64,000 nt of DNA from positions 1 through 64,000 of the forward strand of contig FLMG01001584.1 of NCBI GenBank assembly GCA_900088475.1, written 5' to 3'. The notes below the pieces were generated by a model, which was not told where the DNA came from, did not search any database, and worked only from the letters and a program-made list of their open reading frames with translations. Within the stretch, counting starts at the first letter, position 1; each line of letters starts with the position of its first letter. Source of the DNA: Hyphochytrium catenoides (Eukaryota; Sar; Hyphochytriomycetes; Hyphochytriales; Hyphochytriaceae). Positions 45,376 to 60,300 of this stretch are shown in pieces. A program made the position numbers and the translations under genes.

Positions 45376-48300
45376 CTACAGCCCAGATGAAGGTTTGCCA
45401 AAACGATATTAGAGACAAGCAAACAAAATGAGACCCCTCTCATCCGGCAAAATGGAGTCCCATAAAATAGTCGAAATGGATGGGATTTAGCTATATGGTA
45501 CTTAGAGACCTGCCGGATCCGTGATAATGAGGACATATTCGGCCAGGGCTCCTTTGTGAGCAACACTATTCCGGCTCGACCGGTCCAATGCAGAAGGCGA
45601 TTGTGGGGAGAGTGACATTGGATCGCCCTTTTTTCCCCGATCCGCTATCCTCAAGGTCCATTGGCCTGAGCCTTTCAAGCCTCCAAAGGCCTCCGCTAAC
45701 ATTTCTCGAGAGTCGTATGGAAGGGCGCCTGGATTGGAACGGCTTGCAATGGGACTGCCGCCCTGTAAAAGGGCAGAAAGGCAGGCAAGGAACAGAGTTA
45801 TCTTTAAAGCTGCACTGCCATAGTTGGTAGTGGCATATAAAAACAAGAAAAAACGGACAATCCTCAGGCATGAATAGCACCAACCTCGTACACAGTCGCC
45901 GTGCGACATACCTCGTAATCAGCAAGGGGCCTATGTCGGAGCTCAAAGACCTCAACCTCCGCAAGTGAAAGTACCACTGGCCTTTCAGACCCCCCTCCCA
46001 TTTTCTGGAGTCGAATGTACCTACAAAACGTCTCCACTGGGAGGATCATCGTGTTTTCTCGTCCTGGCTCAGAGAGCCGCCAAAACCATACTGGCATAAG
46101 TACAGAGAAAGAGTTAAAGGTCGAGAAAGTTGACCTAGCGGAACTACTTGCTATTACTCGGTATATACGCATACCCGCTCTGTCTCTTGAAGCTTCTATC
46201 CCAGTTAGGTTTTGGCCGTCAGCAGTTTCATTGAAGGCCATGACCCAAATGGTTGACGAATCATTATCCCTTGCCTCATATGGAGCGGTAGTGCTCAAAC
46301 TGACATCAATTTGAACCTATTCAGGGTAACATAAAGTTTGGACCCGATGATAAGCTCAAGACTGATAAAGTAATAGTGCTTTGACATAGGCAAGGAGCAT
46401 TTTCCGATAAGACTAGCTAGAGCTTGGAACGGTGCAAGTTACCTCGGATGCCAGAGGTTGTAGATCATTGGAGTGTAGAGCAATAATGGGTGGGCTGTCG
46501 GGCCCAATAAATGATACAGTCCATTCATAAGCTGCACGAAAGAAGAACATGGAAGCCAGTTAACCCAGGTCTATTAGATGATGATCAGAATATATATCCT
46601 ATGATTGGTAAATAACGGGAAATGACCTCTCAAAGGGCGGAAGATATGCGCCAAAATCAACAAGGGCAATGCAATGCTTGGGAAGTGACAATATGACAAC
46701 CACTTAGACAAACCAGCTGTAGGAAGTAACGATATCTATTGCATACCTCCCGTGATCATATCAGGCCCTCTGCGAATCACATTTACAGCACGAACCATAT
46801 CCAGTGCTAGGAGCTTGGACTGCATAGACTCCCCTCTTCCTAAGCCTGAATCCACCCTCCAGGGGTCTTCGTCTTTCGGACGAGGAAGAACAGAAAGTGG
46901 AAAGGCGCAATATTTATAGAGTGAGTGAGGAAACCTAACGGACATCTTTATATCAACGAGCATAAGGGAGATATGCCAGAGGGATTCTGGCGTGACTCGC
47001 TGCTTGAGTGCCGGCAAATAGCGTTCAGCATGAACGTGGATGAAGAAATGCACTGGCAACAGTTATGCTACTTTTGAAAAAAGGTCATCCAGATGCAAAG
47101 CGGAGATAGGAATCACAACTAGACTAAGTATGCTCTAGGGTTCCCTCACCTGCTGTTTGTGCTACAGCGTTGAAGCTGATTGGTCCTGTGACCTCAATTA
47201 CTCCTCCCTTCACGCATTGTAGGCTGAACGTCCCACTGACCGTAGAAGGCGAAGAGATACGGATCACAGAGCTTTCCCTTTGATAAGACTCTTCTTCTTC
47301 CAGCCAAACCTTGATTATTGCCCGCACAAGCATCAGGTAGGTGATCAGAGAAGCTTACTTCCTTACTCAGCACTGAATCTTGCAGTTGTTGATGGAAGCC
47401 CAGTGCAAGGGTAGAAAGGCAGTATACAAGGCATACAGTGTTACGATTCCTACATACCTTTATCGTCCCAACTCTTGTTGTCTCTCCAAGGTCAACTTCC
47501 CACCATGGGTCCACATCATTAAGTGCCGTCCGAGTCACCGAACCCTTTATGATATGGAATTTAGTCGTTAGGGACTATAATATTCTCTGAGAACGCAGGG
47601 GTCCCTCTTCTGTCTGTTGGCTGTCTAGGATCTTGATTCTCGCAAACATTTAGGGGTGAACTCGGGCTTACCTGAAGAAAAAAACCGCTTCGGTCTCCAT
47701 CAATTGCTCTATTTGCGTCGGCTCCAAAGCCAAGGGAGGACTGGTAAGCTCCTCCTCGCCTAGCTATATTAACTCCTGGAAAGTCTTTGAAAGAGTAATC
47801 CCAGCCTTGGCCAGCGATGACACCTGACACCAGGCGGGACGGGCCAAGACTGCATATTGGGGGCCACAGCACGATATGGAAAGGGAGGAGTTGTCACCAT
47901 CACCATGAAACTCTGACCAGAGAAATGGAGAAATACTACTACGGGATCTGCTGAGCCGGTGATAAGGAATGTTAAGGGACAGAGGGAGCATACAACCCCA
48001 TTCGATACGCAGAACAATGAACGGTCTAGTCCCTTAAGTGGAAGGAGTAACAAATTCGCAGAAGAATCCGCAGCACTACCTCGTTAGCCCATTGGGCTCC
48101 CCAAACATCCGCTGTCTTCCTTCCTGGTCATAAAGAACAGCCTCTCTCGCTTCATGGGAAAGAGCGAAAGAGAGGTTCCCAGCTTCCTCATGATAAAGTC
48201 CTCGAATCAGAACCTCCAGGTCAGCCACCATGTTCAGCCTACGGTTGAATGATGATGGTGATGAAGAGAACTGAAATGACGATATGACGCTTGACGACGA

Positions 48301-51300
48301 GGTTGTAGACGGTAGAGTCAGGATCGCGTCAACTCCTGGGAAGGAATGTTGCTGGTACTTTCTCTTTATGCTTCCTCCGTTTAAAGCCAAAGAGGTTGGC
48401 GAGAAGTAATTGATATCTGTCGCAAAAGAGGTCAGTTAGTACAAGCCGAGAGGGAGGAAGAACCATCAGAAGCGCTAGAGATTTTCCCAAGCGTGAAAGC
48501 CGTAGTGCTAGCTTTAACAGTTCTCACCGCCATAGGTTAAGATTTTCTCACCATCAACTTCGTCGGCGTGAGTAACGCTGTAGCGAAAGTAGACTCTTTG
48601 CCCGACTGTTCTCCAATAAGAGGCCTCAGTGGGCTGACCATCTCGGCGCGTCAAGAGGGTAAAAGTGGGAGACCCGGTAACAACAACCTCATGAGAGAAC
48701 TCGACAGCCAGCTCGACGAGCTCCCCAGAGACATAGGTCCCATCCTGCACTGTTGGATAGAAGGTCGAGACAAAGGGTGCAGAGCTATCCAGCTTTATCG
48801 CCCGATACGAGGAGAGACAGCCTTTGTCCCCTCGATAAAGCGGGGAGGACGGAGCTGGTAATGTGATATTCTACGAAGATATGACGGAACGAGCAGCGAG
48901 AGTTAGGAAGCAGATTAGAAGTATACTATGAGGACAAGCTAATCCTTAAACATGCAGACGAATTTTGATGGGAGCTGTAAATGGGGCGTAAGCACTACTC
49001 ACTGCCAGAGTATTTGGAAGAGTGGAGACTGCATATATTTTCCCATCGTTCAGGACTAGAGCGCTGCCTGCCATACATCTCGTTCCTGGCACCTCCCATG
49101 GCTTGCAAGACCTTACGTAGTCCAGTCGTGAGGTGGAGTCCTCTACATTCGTTAGAGCAAGAGTCAATATTTCAATGGTCGTCTATCTAAACCACTTATT
49201 CCCACCTCTTTGGACTGTTAGCTCAAATCGAAGAATATTAGTTCCAGACCCGCTGACATAAATGGCCGGACGCGGAGCGGGTTGGGTATTCATCCATAAC
49301 GCTGGCGGATCAGGCCCCGACATTTGCAGAAGTACTGGAGAGTCAAATGTTATCTGCAGAGGTATCATTTGGCCCCAACCATATATCCCGCTAGGGAGGG
49401 GGGACGATACAGAGGTAACTGACGGCGGCAATGTGCTAATTTTGATCCGTATCCGGGTCAAGCTGCCCATTGTATCCCCCGCGGGGAGGCGTAGGTCAAC
49501 TAAATAGCCCAAGGCTTTCGTCCGAATCTCCCAAGGCACCACTTCTGCTAGTCTTCCACCCTCTACGGCCGGTTCAGCTTCAGGGATACTATAAATCAAC
49601 GACCTTTGGTCCAGAACATCTAAAGGATTGGCCGCGTCGTTCTCTTGGACAATGTATTCGAACATCAGAGTTGCTGTGTTACTGCCGCCGACGTACGTTG
49701 CCTTCACTGGAGTCAAGTGCTGCGTCGGCCCAGACATTCCGGTGGAATCTCCAGCTAAGCAGCCAATGAGGTAAGGAGGGGCTTGAGTCGCATAGTACGC
49801 ATAGCTTCGTCTTTCGTCTGTGTTCCCTTCAAAGGTGCCGTCACTAGATCTTTCTTCTTCCCGTCCATTACAATCGTCCAGTTGCGCAGCTGTGCGGTTG
49901 TTGTAGACTTTGGGCTGATAATATATCGGAAATCCATCCATAGCATATCCAATAAGAAGCCTGTCCTGCCCTTGGGAAGAAGATGAGCCATACGAGAGCG
50001 TGGCCAAGAGGCATGAAGAAAGCCTAGTGTAGTGATACCTTACAATGGAGAATGGAGGAGTTACTTGTTACTGCAACGTTTACATAGCGGTTGTCTCAAC
50101 TATCTTTGCAATGTCAAAAACAGTAGGTAAAAACAACCAAACTTACATTCCGTTTGCATCCGGCGCCCCAGCGCAGCTATCCACGCTCAGGTATCCAGGG
50201 CCATTTGTGCTTGTAACATCATTATTGAACTCGTCCCGGTAGAACCTGATCGGCACTCCATCTAATCCAATACCTAGTGAAAAACGTTTAGGATTGCTCT
50301 TAAAAGCAGGTGAGACAGCTACCAGCTATACAAGAACTATTCACCAAAAAGGAACCAGAAAGCAGAACAAATTGACGATTTGGCCCCTGATAGATCGTCA
50401 GGACAAGTAGAATGGAGTGAGATCACTTCCATCGTGTTCAAAAATCGTGGTGAAGGACGGCGTGCTCAAGTACACAGCTCGAAAACAAAGGAGCAACCTG
50501 AAAGTTCTCGCTCCTGCAGTGGGCGTTGGTAAGGTGCCTTCCTTGGATATCTTGGAAATGAGAAGGTCCGATTGGCACTAACGACCTGCCACGGATTGTC
50601 TGGGCGGCCATCTTCATCTCTATCATTGTAGTCCGGAAAGAGAGTCCCTGACATCAAGTCACAGCTACAGTCGCTCCTCACTTCAACTGTGGGATGCGAT
50701 GAGTTTGAGATCACCACATCATTGACTCCACCCCTACCAACAATCCACCCTATGGAGGAATCTATCACTTGAGTGCCTTCTTGCGCTGCAAAGAATTATA
50801 GGTCAGGTCTACAGGTAAATGCAAAGTTACAAGACGGATAAATTTCAAAGCAGACGCTCACCGAGTGGTCTCTGGACATTGAGGGCCAGGTCTGGCTTGC
50901 CGGCAACAATAACAGGTTCGGTGAATGTCACAGAAATGGGAACTATCTGGTCTCTTCCGTACGTGCCCGGAGGAAGGGACGATGAGACAGAGAGTATAGA
51001 GGCAGCACTCCCTGCTATAGATATGCTGCCTCTGCCTCCCCCGCCTTCCAACGTAAAGTATAACGTAGAACCTGGCAAGGTAAGATCCGCTGGTTGTCCG
51101 GACACCTCCGCCCACCGCACAATATCCCCCACAAGTGCGTCTTTGGAATACGCAGCCAGGGATGAGCAAAAATCCTTCGAGGAGACGCTGAATGCAAATG
51201 ACAAAGTGTCGGTCATGTTGCCTCCTGCGTGGGATGTAGCGTCAGACGGACCACAAAGTGCTAAGAGCTGAGGAGAGGTACTTTAGGTCCACAAGGGCAT

Positions 51301-54300
51301 TGAAATTGCTTCTGTACAGAGTTAAAAGCTAAAACAACTCTGGAGAGATTAGGTGAAAACCTTGACTCGGGGTACACACGACATACCAGTAAAGATGGCC
51401 TTAGACTGAATGGTGTTAGGAGAGCAAAGACGAAGGGTAGGAAACCCGGATCGGATCTATGGAAGAGATGGAACCATCGTTAGCCCTACAGTGCGAGACA
51501 TTGGAACCAAATCAAGAGACCAAACACATGGGCGTAGGATGAGAAAGCGGAGCAGCAGAAACAACTAGGAGGGTGCAATTTTGTCAAATCCGGGTTGGCC
51601 AGTAGGTGAGGCTGAACTTGGTAAACACTGACCATGACCGTCGCGCTAAAGCGGACATGAAGAGTGAGAGCGGACCCTTTCGAGTATAATCCCGGAGTCT
51701 CTTTGGTGAAGAGCGAAAGGACCTTCGGTGGACCGGAGCTCACAGAGAGTCGTGACTTTGATAAACTACCAGGGCCACCTATGGTCATGGGTTAATCAAT
51801 CCACATGACTTATATAGACTAGAGGCATGTTTAGCATTCCGCATCTTAATCAAATTTCATACCGGGTGCAGGTAGGGTTAAATCTGCTGGTTGAATAGAA
51901 TTTGTGGACTTCCTTAAAACCACGCCTGGGAATGAAGGGAATGACAGAGGTAGCGTTACAGGAGGGTGAGACCAACCTCTATGGACCAGTGACCCATTTA
52001 AACCTAGCTTTTCCTTGGTTCGAACCGATAGCGGCTCGAGAACAAGGCACTCCTCACCTGACAAGGACGAACTAGCAAGGTAGTCCAATAAAGCGATATT
52101 GTCTCCGGGCTGCACCAGATACTTAAGAACTATCCGAGACCCCTCCGTGCGTACATAGGATGCGGATCGTCCCACATTCAAAGCTAGGTCCAGACTCCCG
52201 TAGGGCATTTCCACCTCGGCAGAGAACTGTAGCGATAGAAAGATTGACTCCCCTGGACCACTTGAGATACCCGTAGTGTTTGAAGACACAGAAAGGATGC
52301 TTGGTGGGGACGAGTCAACAATAATTTGGCGTACGTAGGAAAGACTGCCTGCAGTACCGTACAGTGATATGTGGCAATAGCAGTGGAATGTAGTGTCAGC
52401 GCTTTCAGCTTCCGAGAATGGAGGGAGATGAGGTGAAGCAATCTAGCAGGCAACGCACATAGATTGCGATAGATGGCAATAAGATCTGGTTTTACCTTTG
52501 CCTCTTGGAGGAGGGAGCCGCGTCGGCATGTAAAACCCATCCTTCGTTAGGAGGTGCTCAAATGGAAGTGACAAAGCTGAGGAAGAGGAATAGTCCAGTG
52601 GAGAAGCGCTATGCCCCAGGCTGCAGTACAAATGACGATTAGCCAGCCTCACTGCGATAAATGGATAAAAAGATTCTCTAATACGCCCTATCCTCCCGTT
52701 TATTCTGGAATACTGCCGCAGTGCGCAAATTACCCGTTGCCCTTCAACTCCAACAGCCAGACTTACCTGACAGTGTACACAAATGTGACGATATGTGTGC
52801 CGTTACCTCCTGCATACGGTGCTGGGCTGACATCTGCTAATCCTGGTCCTGTTTGCAGTAATAAGGACGGAGGAGAACGCAGCACGACTGGACTTGAAAA
52901 GACGACCAAGACTTCTACTTCCTCTCCTACTCCAATCCTTCCTCCATCATGATTAGTGAAAGTATAGAGTACTCTTTCTCCATCCGTTCGGAGTGCGATT
53001 CGGCCTCCCGAAGCTACTACCCCCCTTCGCTTTAAAGAAGGTGAAGGTGCAGATGGCTTAGGCAGAGACAGATTAGCATCAATCGTGGGAGATTGAGATG
53101 CTAACCGAATCCATGCCTGGCAAAGAGAAGATTGGCAGATCTGACTATCCTCGTCCACGTCTTCTTCGCTAAACCACCTCTTGTTCCGCACTAGAAGGGA
53201 AGATGTCGTCTCATAATCTAGCAGCCCTGTAATGGGTCCTCTGTCTTTCGTACTATCGCCTTCCCGGACGGTGTACTCAAAAACAAGGCGATTAGTTCCA
53301 TTCCCTTCCTTGAAACCTGCGAAAGCCGCTTGGAGTTTCAGGCTAGGGAACCGAGAGAAAGAGAGGACAGAACTGAATCCACTATACGAAGTACTGATGC
53401 CCAGATAGAGTGCGGGAAGGCCCTTGACGACTACCGGTCTAGAAAACACCACTTGGAGTTGGAGTTTTTCTCCGGTAGAGTATACCCCCGAGGGTGATAG
53501 AGATGAGACAGCGAGCACCGACGGGGGTGTACTGTCCAACTTCAGCTGCGCACTGTCGCTCAAAGAGTTTGCGCTGCCGGGAACTACCGTCGTGGCGACA
53601 AATAAGGGGTATTCGCATGACAATAGGGAAAAAGGGTACTGTTAGGGACACAACAGACGCAAAAGTCAAGCTTGCGCAAGTATAAAGAGCAATACTACAG
53701 ACCAAGGCAGGACCAACCATGCGAGCTGCTCCCCGGGGAAGCGACGAGAGGCAGACGAAGCACCAAAAGGATTGACATAGGAGGACCCTAAGACAGCATC
53801 AGCAACTTCTTTGCCAAACGTCTCACCTGGACATCTTAGAATGGCATCCAATACTGGGACTTCAGTCTTCTTCGTGATCCTTCCTCCGTGAAGCCTGAGG
53901 GGTTCGGTGTACCTCTGAGACGAGGTAGACCTGTCATCTACGACATCGAGCCGGCCTGTTGCGTCACGGAAAGAGACGATGTATCTGCAAGAACGAGGTG
54001 ATGATGGCTGAGAACAAGGATATCGCGAGAACCAAAGACTTTTTATCACGGTAAGCGGGGACCACAATAGAGGCAAGCAGGGCTCACAAAAGCTATAGAG
54101 AGACAGAACTAAGGTGCGGCAAAGAAGGGACCCTACAGTGGATATTTAAGGACAATCCACATAACAAAAGGGACTTGTATAATATTACATACAAAACGGG
54201 GACAGGCTTCAGAGTTACAGAGTATCAAGACCACGTACCGAAACCTAATAGTATCAGTTCCATTTCCTTCAAAATAGTCCGCATAACCGACTCTTTCTTC

Positions 54301-57300
54301 GGCGACAGAAAGGGCGAGGGATGGGAGTCCATAGATAAGCACAGGAGCCGAGAAAACCACCCCAAGAACTAGACGATCGCCAGCAGAAAAGGTTCCGGAG
54401 GTATTGAAGCTCATTAGGCTTAGCACCTAGCATATAAGCAAAGAATGCATGGAAAGATTATAACGATTTGCTCCTCGCCAGTGTTCCAAAACCTGCTGTG
54501 ACTCCCAGTCCCCAGTCCCTGGCCGATGCATGTTCTCTTTCTTAGCCTATGTCGTCATTGGTGCTCTTACCTCTGGCTGTGTGGTTTGAAGCTCTATGTG
54601 TCTTGTCCCTCCAAGGGAATTTGCTGATAGTCCACAAGTCAGATAACTCTCAGACACCTTCAACTAAAGCTGTGGCTTCAATCGCCCCAGAATTCTCAAA
54701 ATACGAGAGTGATAGCCAAACGAATGATAGACAATGTAAGGTCTAAGATAGCTATCATGATAGAAATACCTGAAAGCGGAGGCGGCAGATTAAGGTCCGC
54801 ATCAGTGACCGGCAAGGCCGATAATCGGCGGATCATTGCGCCATTTAGCGACAGAGACAGACTGTCTTTGTACTCCAACACGGGTAGCTGATCCGAGGTG
54901 CGGACTGCATAGCGAAACAAAAGAACCGCCGTGCCATTTCCACCTACATAATAAGCGCGCCGGCCGCTATCTCCTTTCTCCTTAGGGTAAATCGTGATGA
55001 CGCTTCCAGTAAGCGCAACAAATGGAATCCCTGCACCAAGAGGGGGCGGCACGTGTTAATTCAAGGCAGGGCACTATGGACACGACGTGCCGCCAGCTTT
55101 TGGGGGAGGGGTGTCTCCTTAGGGAAAAAGACGCTTCACAAAGGTAGCGTATGAGCACTGAGCAAATATGATTGTGCGGATGGAGGAGTCATGTATAGCC
55201 AAGAGGTTGAGGTGTCAAGAATCAAGAACACTCATAGCAATCGATGGGAGGATAAGAGAAAATAAGTTACCTTGGCCCAGCACTACGACGGGCATAGAAA
55301 ATGTGATGGTGATATGGATTACATCGCCATAGCCATAAAGGCCATCAGGGTTGAGGGCGGATACCCGGACAACAGCCGGAGGGTTCGTGTCGACCACGAC
55401 GAGGGACTGGGAGAGGGATCGCGGATCTGACAGAGAGGGCGAAGGCAAAGGAAGCGTGGCCAGTCGTGTGCCGAGGTCATCCCATAGTTCAACTCCTTGT
55501 AGCTCCAGAGCACTCGTAGATGCAACATCTAATGACGATGCGACTGTAGTATCTCCTATTTGCAAAAGAACGACGAGGCAAGCTTAAGGACAAGCTCCAC
55601 AGCAGCTATGTGTTTCTTAAGGGAGAACTGTTAGCAAACAGAACTGGATACAGAAGAAGTATACATGGAGTAGAAATGATAAGTAGTGGGAGAGTATGGC
55701 GTCAGATGGCGTAAAATAGCTGAGAGATATCTCCTACCTGGCTGTACCACGTATTTGAATTCGAGAGTATCAACGGCGACAGGAGGTACGCTCCGTAGAA
55801 GGGCCAATCGACCATTAGATAGTTGTAGACGGGGCCATAGAAATGAGAGAGGAGTCCATACCCTCTGCGCTGAATCGAAAAACTGATGCAAAGAGAGCGC
55901 AGGGTTAGTCGGCCTATTTGGGTCGAAGGACCACCGTTTAATCCTTGATTATGTCTTTGCACACTCTTTGACTTTATGGCTGCTCACTACTCTCAGCTCT
56001 CGCTTGTGTCATAGCCCATTCTTTGAAGCAATTCGCCGCTACTAGCAGTAGAAGGGTAACGAATGGCAGATGACATTTCCCTCAATTCATCACCCTTTTC
56101 GTACCTTGATTTGAATCATTCTAGTTCCATGGGGCCCCTCCTCCTCCCACACTGCCAAGACTGCATCTCCGCTCGATCCCAAGAAAGGACAAGCAACTGA
56201 CCTTTCTGGATCGACATTCAATGGTCTTCCAATCGTCCAGAAATCGTCTTCTCCCCCTTCTTCCATATCCAGCTCCTGATCCCAGGATAGGCTACCATCA
56301 TTCCACCTTGCTACCCGCAGTCTAGGACTCCCCCATGGAACAGAGCTATCCAGATAGGAAATATATAGAGAAGATCTAAACTCAACTAGTGACGGGGAGA
56401 AAAAGCGTGAATCAAACACCGTCGAGAAAGTAGCACTTGTCGTTGAAGATTCATGTCCAAACTGAGGCGTATTGACGGCTAGGGAAGACAGCAAGAGCCA
56501 TTCCTTGTCCCCTTCGTTTCTTGATAGAGACGCAGCCCATATCAGAGAAGATCCATTTACTTCCTGTTCCTTCCAAGATAGCAGAAGTCGGGCGTCGTCT
56601 CTCCCTTGCCTGGCTGTGTATAGACGAGGATGGGCAGAATACGATGAAGCTGACATTGCCAGCCCTACGGAAAAAGAAAGAGAACTCTTTCGGTAAGGGA
56701 CATGAAGAGACAAAGTAAAGCAGTGGCCAGAAGAAGGAGGGCATTACGGCGGTGGCAAAGACAGTAATGGCGAAAAGCAAATGACCTAAGCTCCACAGCC
56801 AGCCTGTGGCTCTGATACTTCCCACTTACCGCCCTCGTCTCTTAGTCCTCTATCCATCCTTCTCCAATAGGGAAGAAGAGAGCCCTCTTCATGTTCTGAA
56901 ACTCGTATAATGACCCTAGGACGACTTGACGAAGAAGGAGATGTCGTGCTGGGAGGGAGTAGCTGAGACCATGCTAAATAAACTCTATTTCTGTAGATAG
57001 AAAGTGACGGAGAGAGAGCAGAAAGGCGATCTTCTCCTTGCAATCCCGCACTTCCTTCACCGCCGTCTATGAGCTTCCAGGGGAACTGTATGGGTCTAAA
57101 GGATTTTACTCTAACCTACGGATGAGAGCGGCATTAAAAGAGGATCAAGCCAGTTGCAGGAAGAGAGCTCTTTAATTTGTAGCTTCTTAACCACGTAAGG
57201 TAAAATTCAATTCCTTAGAAGCAAGCTTGAAGGAACTATGTGCGACGCCGGTATGTACATTACATGGGTTAACATTAGATGGGTTCACCACAAAGGAGAG

Positions 57301-60300
57301 AAGGCCAGAAGAGGACGTGAGAAGGCCAGAAGAGGACGTTAATCTAGAAAAAAATAGGTCCACAGAATGTAGCCCGAGTAAAAGGGCCACAGGTCCACAG
57401 AATGTAGCCCGAGTAAAAGTCTCTTACCCTAGAAACTCCAAGGGGATTTCGTTCTTCCCAAGCGCAGTATATTATTCCGTTATGCGAGGCTAAAGTGGGT
57501 GACGCTGCTGCTCGGGACGAATAAACATTCAATCCGGTCACGCCTGCTCCGTCTAGGGACTGCCAGCTTCCTGCCAGGAATTCAGGTTAACTTAACAGAA
57601 GCTCGAAGATTTAGCATTACTAGCTGTCAACAAGAAATAAAAAGAGCATACCAGGGGTAACACAAAAATGCAAACGCCAAGCTCACCAAGCACTAGATTA
57701 TAGAGAGACGCTCTGACTTGCGGCACGCCATCTGCACCAGGCTCAACCCAAGCAACAATTGGGTTGTCCTCATGCAAGGCAATTGTCACGTCACTTGCTG
57801 TTCTCGCTGCGTCTCTATTAACTCTATCCGCAAGTCCTCCACCCACGAAGGAGATTGACGTCGAGGTAAGAAGCGCCGCTTGAACGTGACTAATTCCTGG
57901 AGTGGAAGTTTCTTCTGTCCAGACTAAAAAGACACTAGACGGCGACAGGGAAGTTAGAGCTACGAAAGACGGATGCTGTCCATCTTTGTCCTTTTCTCTG
58001 TTAACGCCTACGACAACCTTCACCTTCCGTCGGAACTTGGCGGCAATGTTTACTACTTCCCCCGCTCCATAGGTTCCTGGGGCCAAGTTTGTAACCCAGA
58101 CTTTCTCGGTCACAATAGGCGCTAGATGTATGGAAAAGACGAATGCAAAGGAACAGCCGTTAAGTGCAGCCCGGCTGATTTATTTTACGGTCCGCTTTTG
58201 CCCCCAACTTTCACTCTTTCTGTGATCAAAGGATGACAACTCCCTTACCTTGAGTATCAATACTCCAGGAGACTTGGTTCGACAAACACTTCCCTACCGT
58301 GAATGGAAGCGTCATATCCGCATCACCCTTGGGAAGAGACGAGGAATCCAATATAGAAACAATACCGTCTCCCGTGGGAAGAGAGGAAATAAGAGCACCA
58401 TTGAGCGAGAGGGCAGAGGGAGAGGAGAACTCAAGTTCAGCAACATTATCTCCTTCTCTGATCGTGTACCAAAATGTTAGTAGCTCATCAGTACTTTCTC
58501 CTTCTTGAAATATTGCATCTCCATTAGTGTTCATTTTGATGGTCGGTGTGCCTCCTTCGACCGCCACTTTCTTACTCATCTGTAGGGAGAAGCTTAAAAC
58601 GCCTGGAGGAGAAGTGAGCGAAGCCAAGTAGAAGCCTTTGCCGTACACTCCTGCAGGTGCTGACGTAAGCACGGCAATCACTTTTGGAGGCCGGGAGTCT
58701 ATTGTAATAGCACTGCTATCCTCCAGTCTCTGCAACGAGATGGGAAGGGGGAGAGAAACATCTGCTTCTGTTTTAGGGTTCATAGAGAGGCGAAGAATTG
58801 CTCCCTCATTGACATCCAAGGAGGCACCTGGAGGACAAGAAAGAGTCCAACGCTGTTCATCGGACGGAACAACGAAGCGAAAGTTGACACTGCGGCCCTC
58901 CTGAACCCTTCTTACTGATCCAAACAGGGGATCACAGTCTTCCTCGTCGGGAGGGTTGAAAAAGGGAGAGACAGGTTGTAGAGCATGTAGAGGGAGATGC
59001 GATGGTGATGGCGCAAACGTGACGGTGTAGCGAAAGCCACCTACAGTTGGAGAAGAAGTCACGGTAACAGTCCCGCCGAGGGATGCAATGCTCGCAAGAC
59101 GAGAGAGCTCCTCCAATAGAGCTCCATCTTCTCCCGAAGCTTTGTCATATTTTATACATCGGGTAACTTCATTTCCATATTGGAGACGATACTCTCCAGA
59201 TACGGGAGTTGAAGGTAAGTAAAGAGTGAAGGGCGAGGGAGATAAATTGGGGCCAATTTCTATCACTTGCACTAAGCCAGCGAGAGAATACTCGGCTTCA
59301 TGGCCAAAGGCAAGCGGAAGAAGAGGAGAGCCCCGAACCAGTACCGGGGCGGAGAACTCCGCGACAATGTCCACAATCTCTCCCGGTATTACCTCGGGAG
59401 AATCGGGGTGACGACTGTAGATCCTCTGAATGTACGGCGGCGTTGTGTCGATCTTAAGCCTGTGAGAGACCGAGAGGGATTCAGGACTTCCTGGTGTTGG
59501 AAGGAGTAGAAGAGCTCTTTGTCCCACCCATCCGCCCCTCGAGAGAGAGGAATGAGAAGCGGACAATATACTGCCGTATGGCGTTGCAAGAGAGAGTGAA
59601 GGATTTCCAATCTCCACTGGGTCTGCCATGTCACCTTCCCTGACAGTGTATGCGAAGGTGAGAGCCTGAGTGTTGTTCCCTTCTGTATAAGTAGCGTTAC
59701 CAACATTTAGAATTAGTATTGGCCTTCGCCCTACCACCCTTACTTCGCTCGTCCAATGGACGGTGATTAAAAGGCGATCCCCGGCTGCGTAGGTGCCATC
59801 TGCTAAGGAAGTGGAGAGATGTGACACTAGAGGAGGAGTAGGGCTGTGAACATTGGCGGGAGTAAGAGCAGGTAAAGAAGTGTCACTACCTGAGGAAGGA
59901 AGGCTAAGAAGAGCGTGTTGAGGGGATAGAGTTGATGCGCGCCTGACATCACCGGCCAGCGAAGAGGAAGCGGGATAGGTAAGAAGCTGTGTCGAGTCCA
60001 ACGGTTGTACCTCGTATATGAACGAAAGGGTTTCGCCTTGAACCCATTCGGGTAGATAAACACTATTTACCGTCAAAGCGGGGCCATCCAGACAAGATGG
60101 ACAATCTAAAGGGAATGATGAGCACTCTGGACCCGGAGAGAGAGCAAAAACTCGACCTTCATCAGGATCTCGTCCCTCCACGACGAGTGATGACGAACTT
60201 GACGAAAACGTTATGTAGTACCGACGTGTGAAAGGCAAAAAAGTTGAGTCCACGCTTACGCTCACGTCCATGTCGGCATCCAGCAACTCCTGTAGAATAG

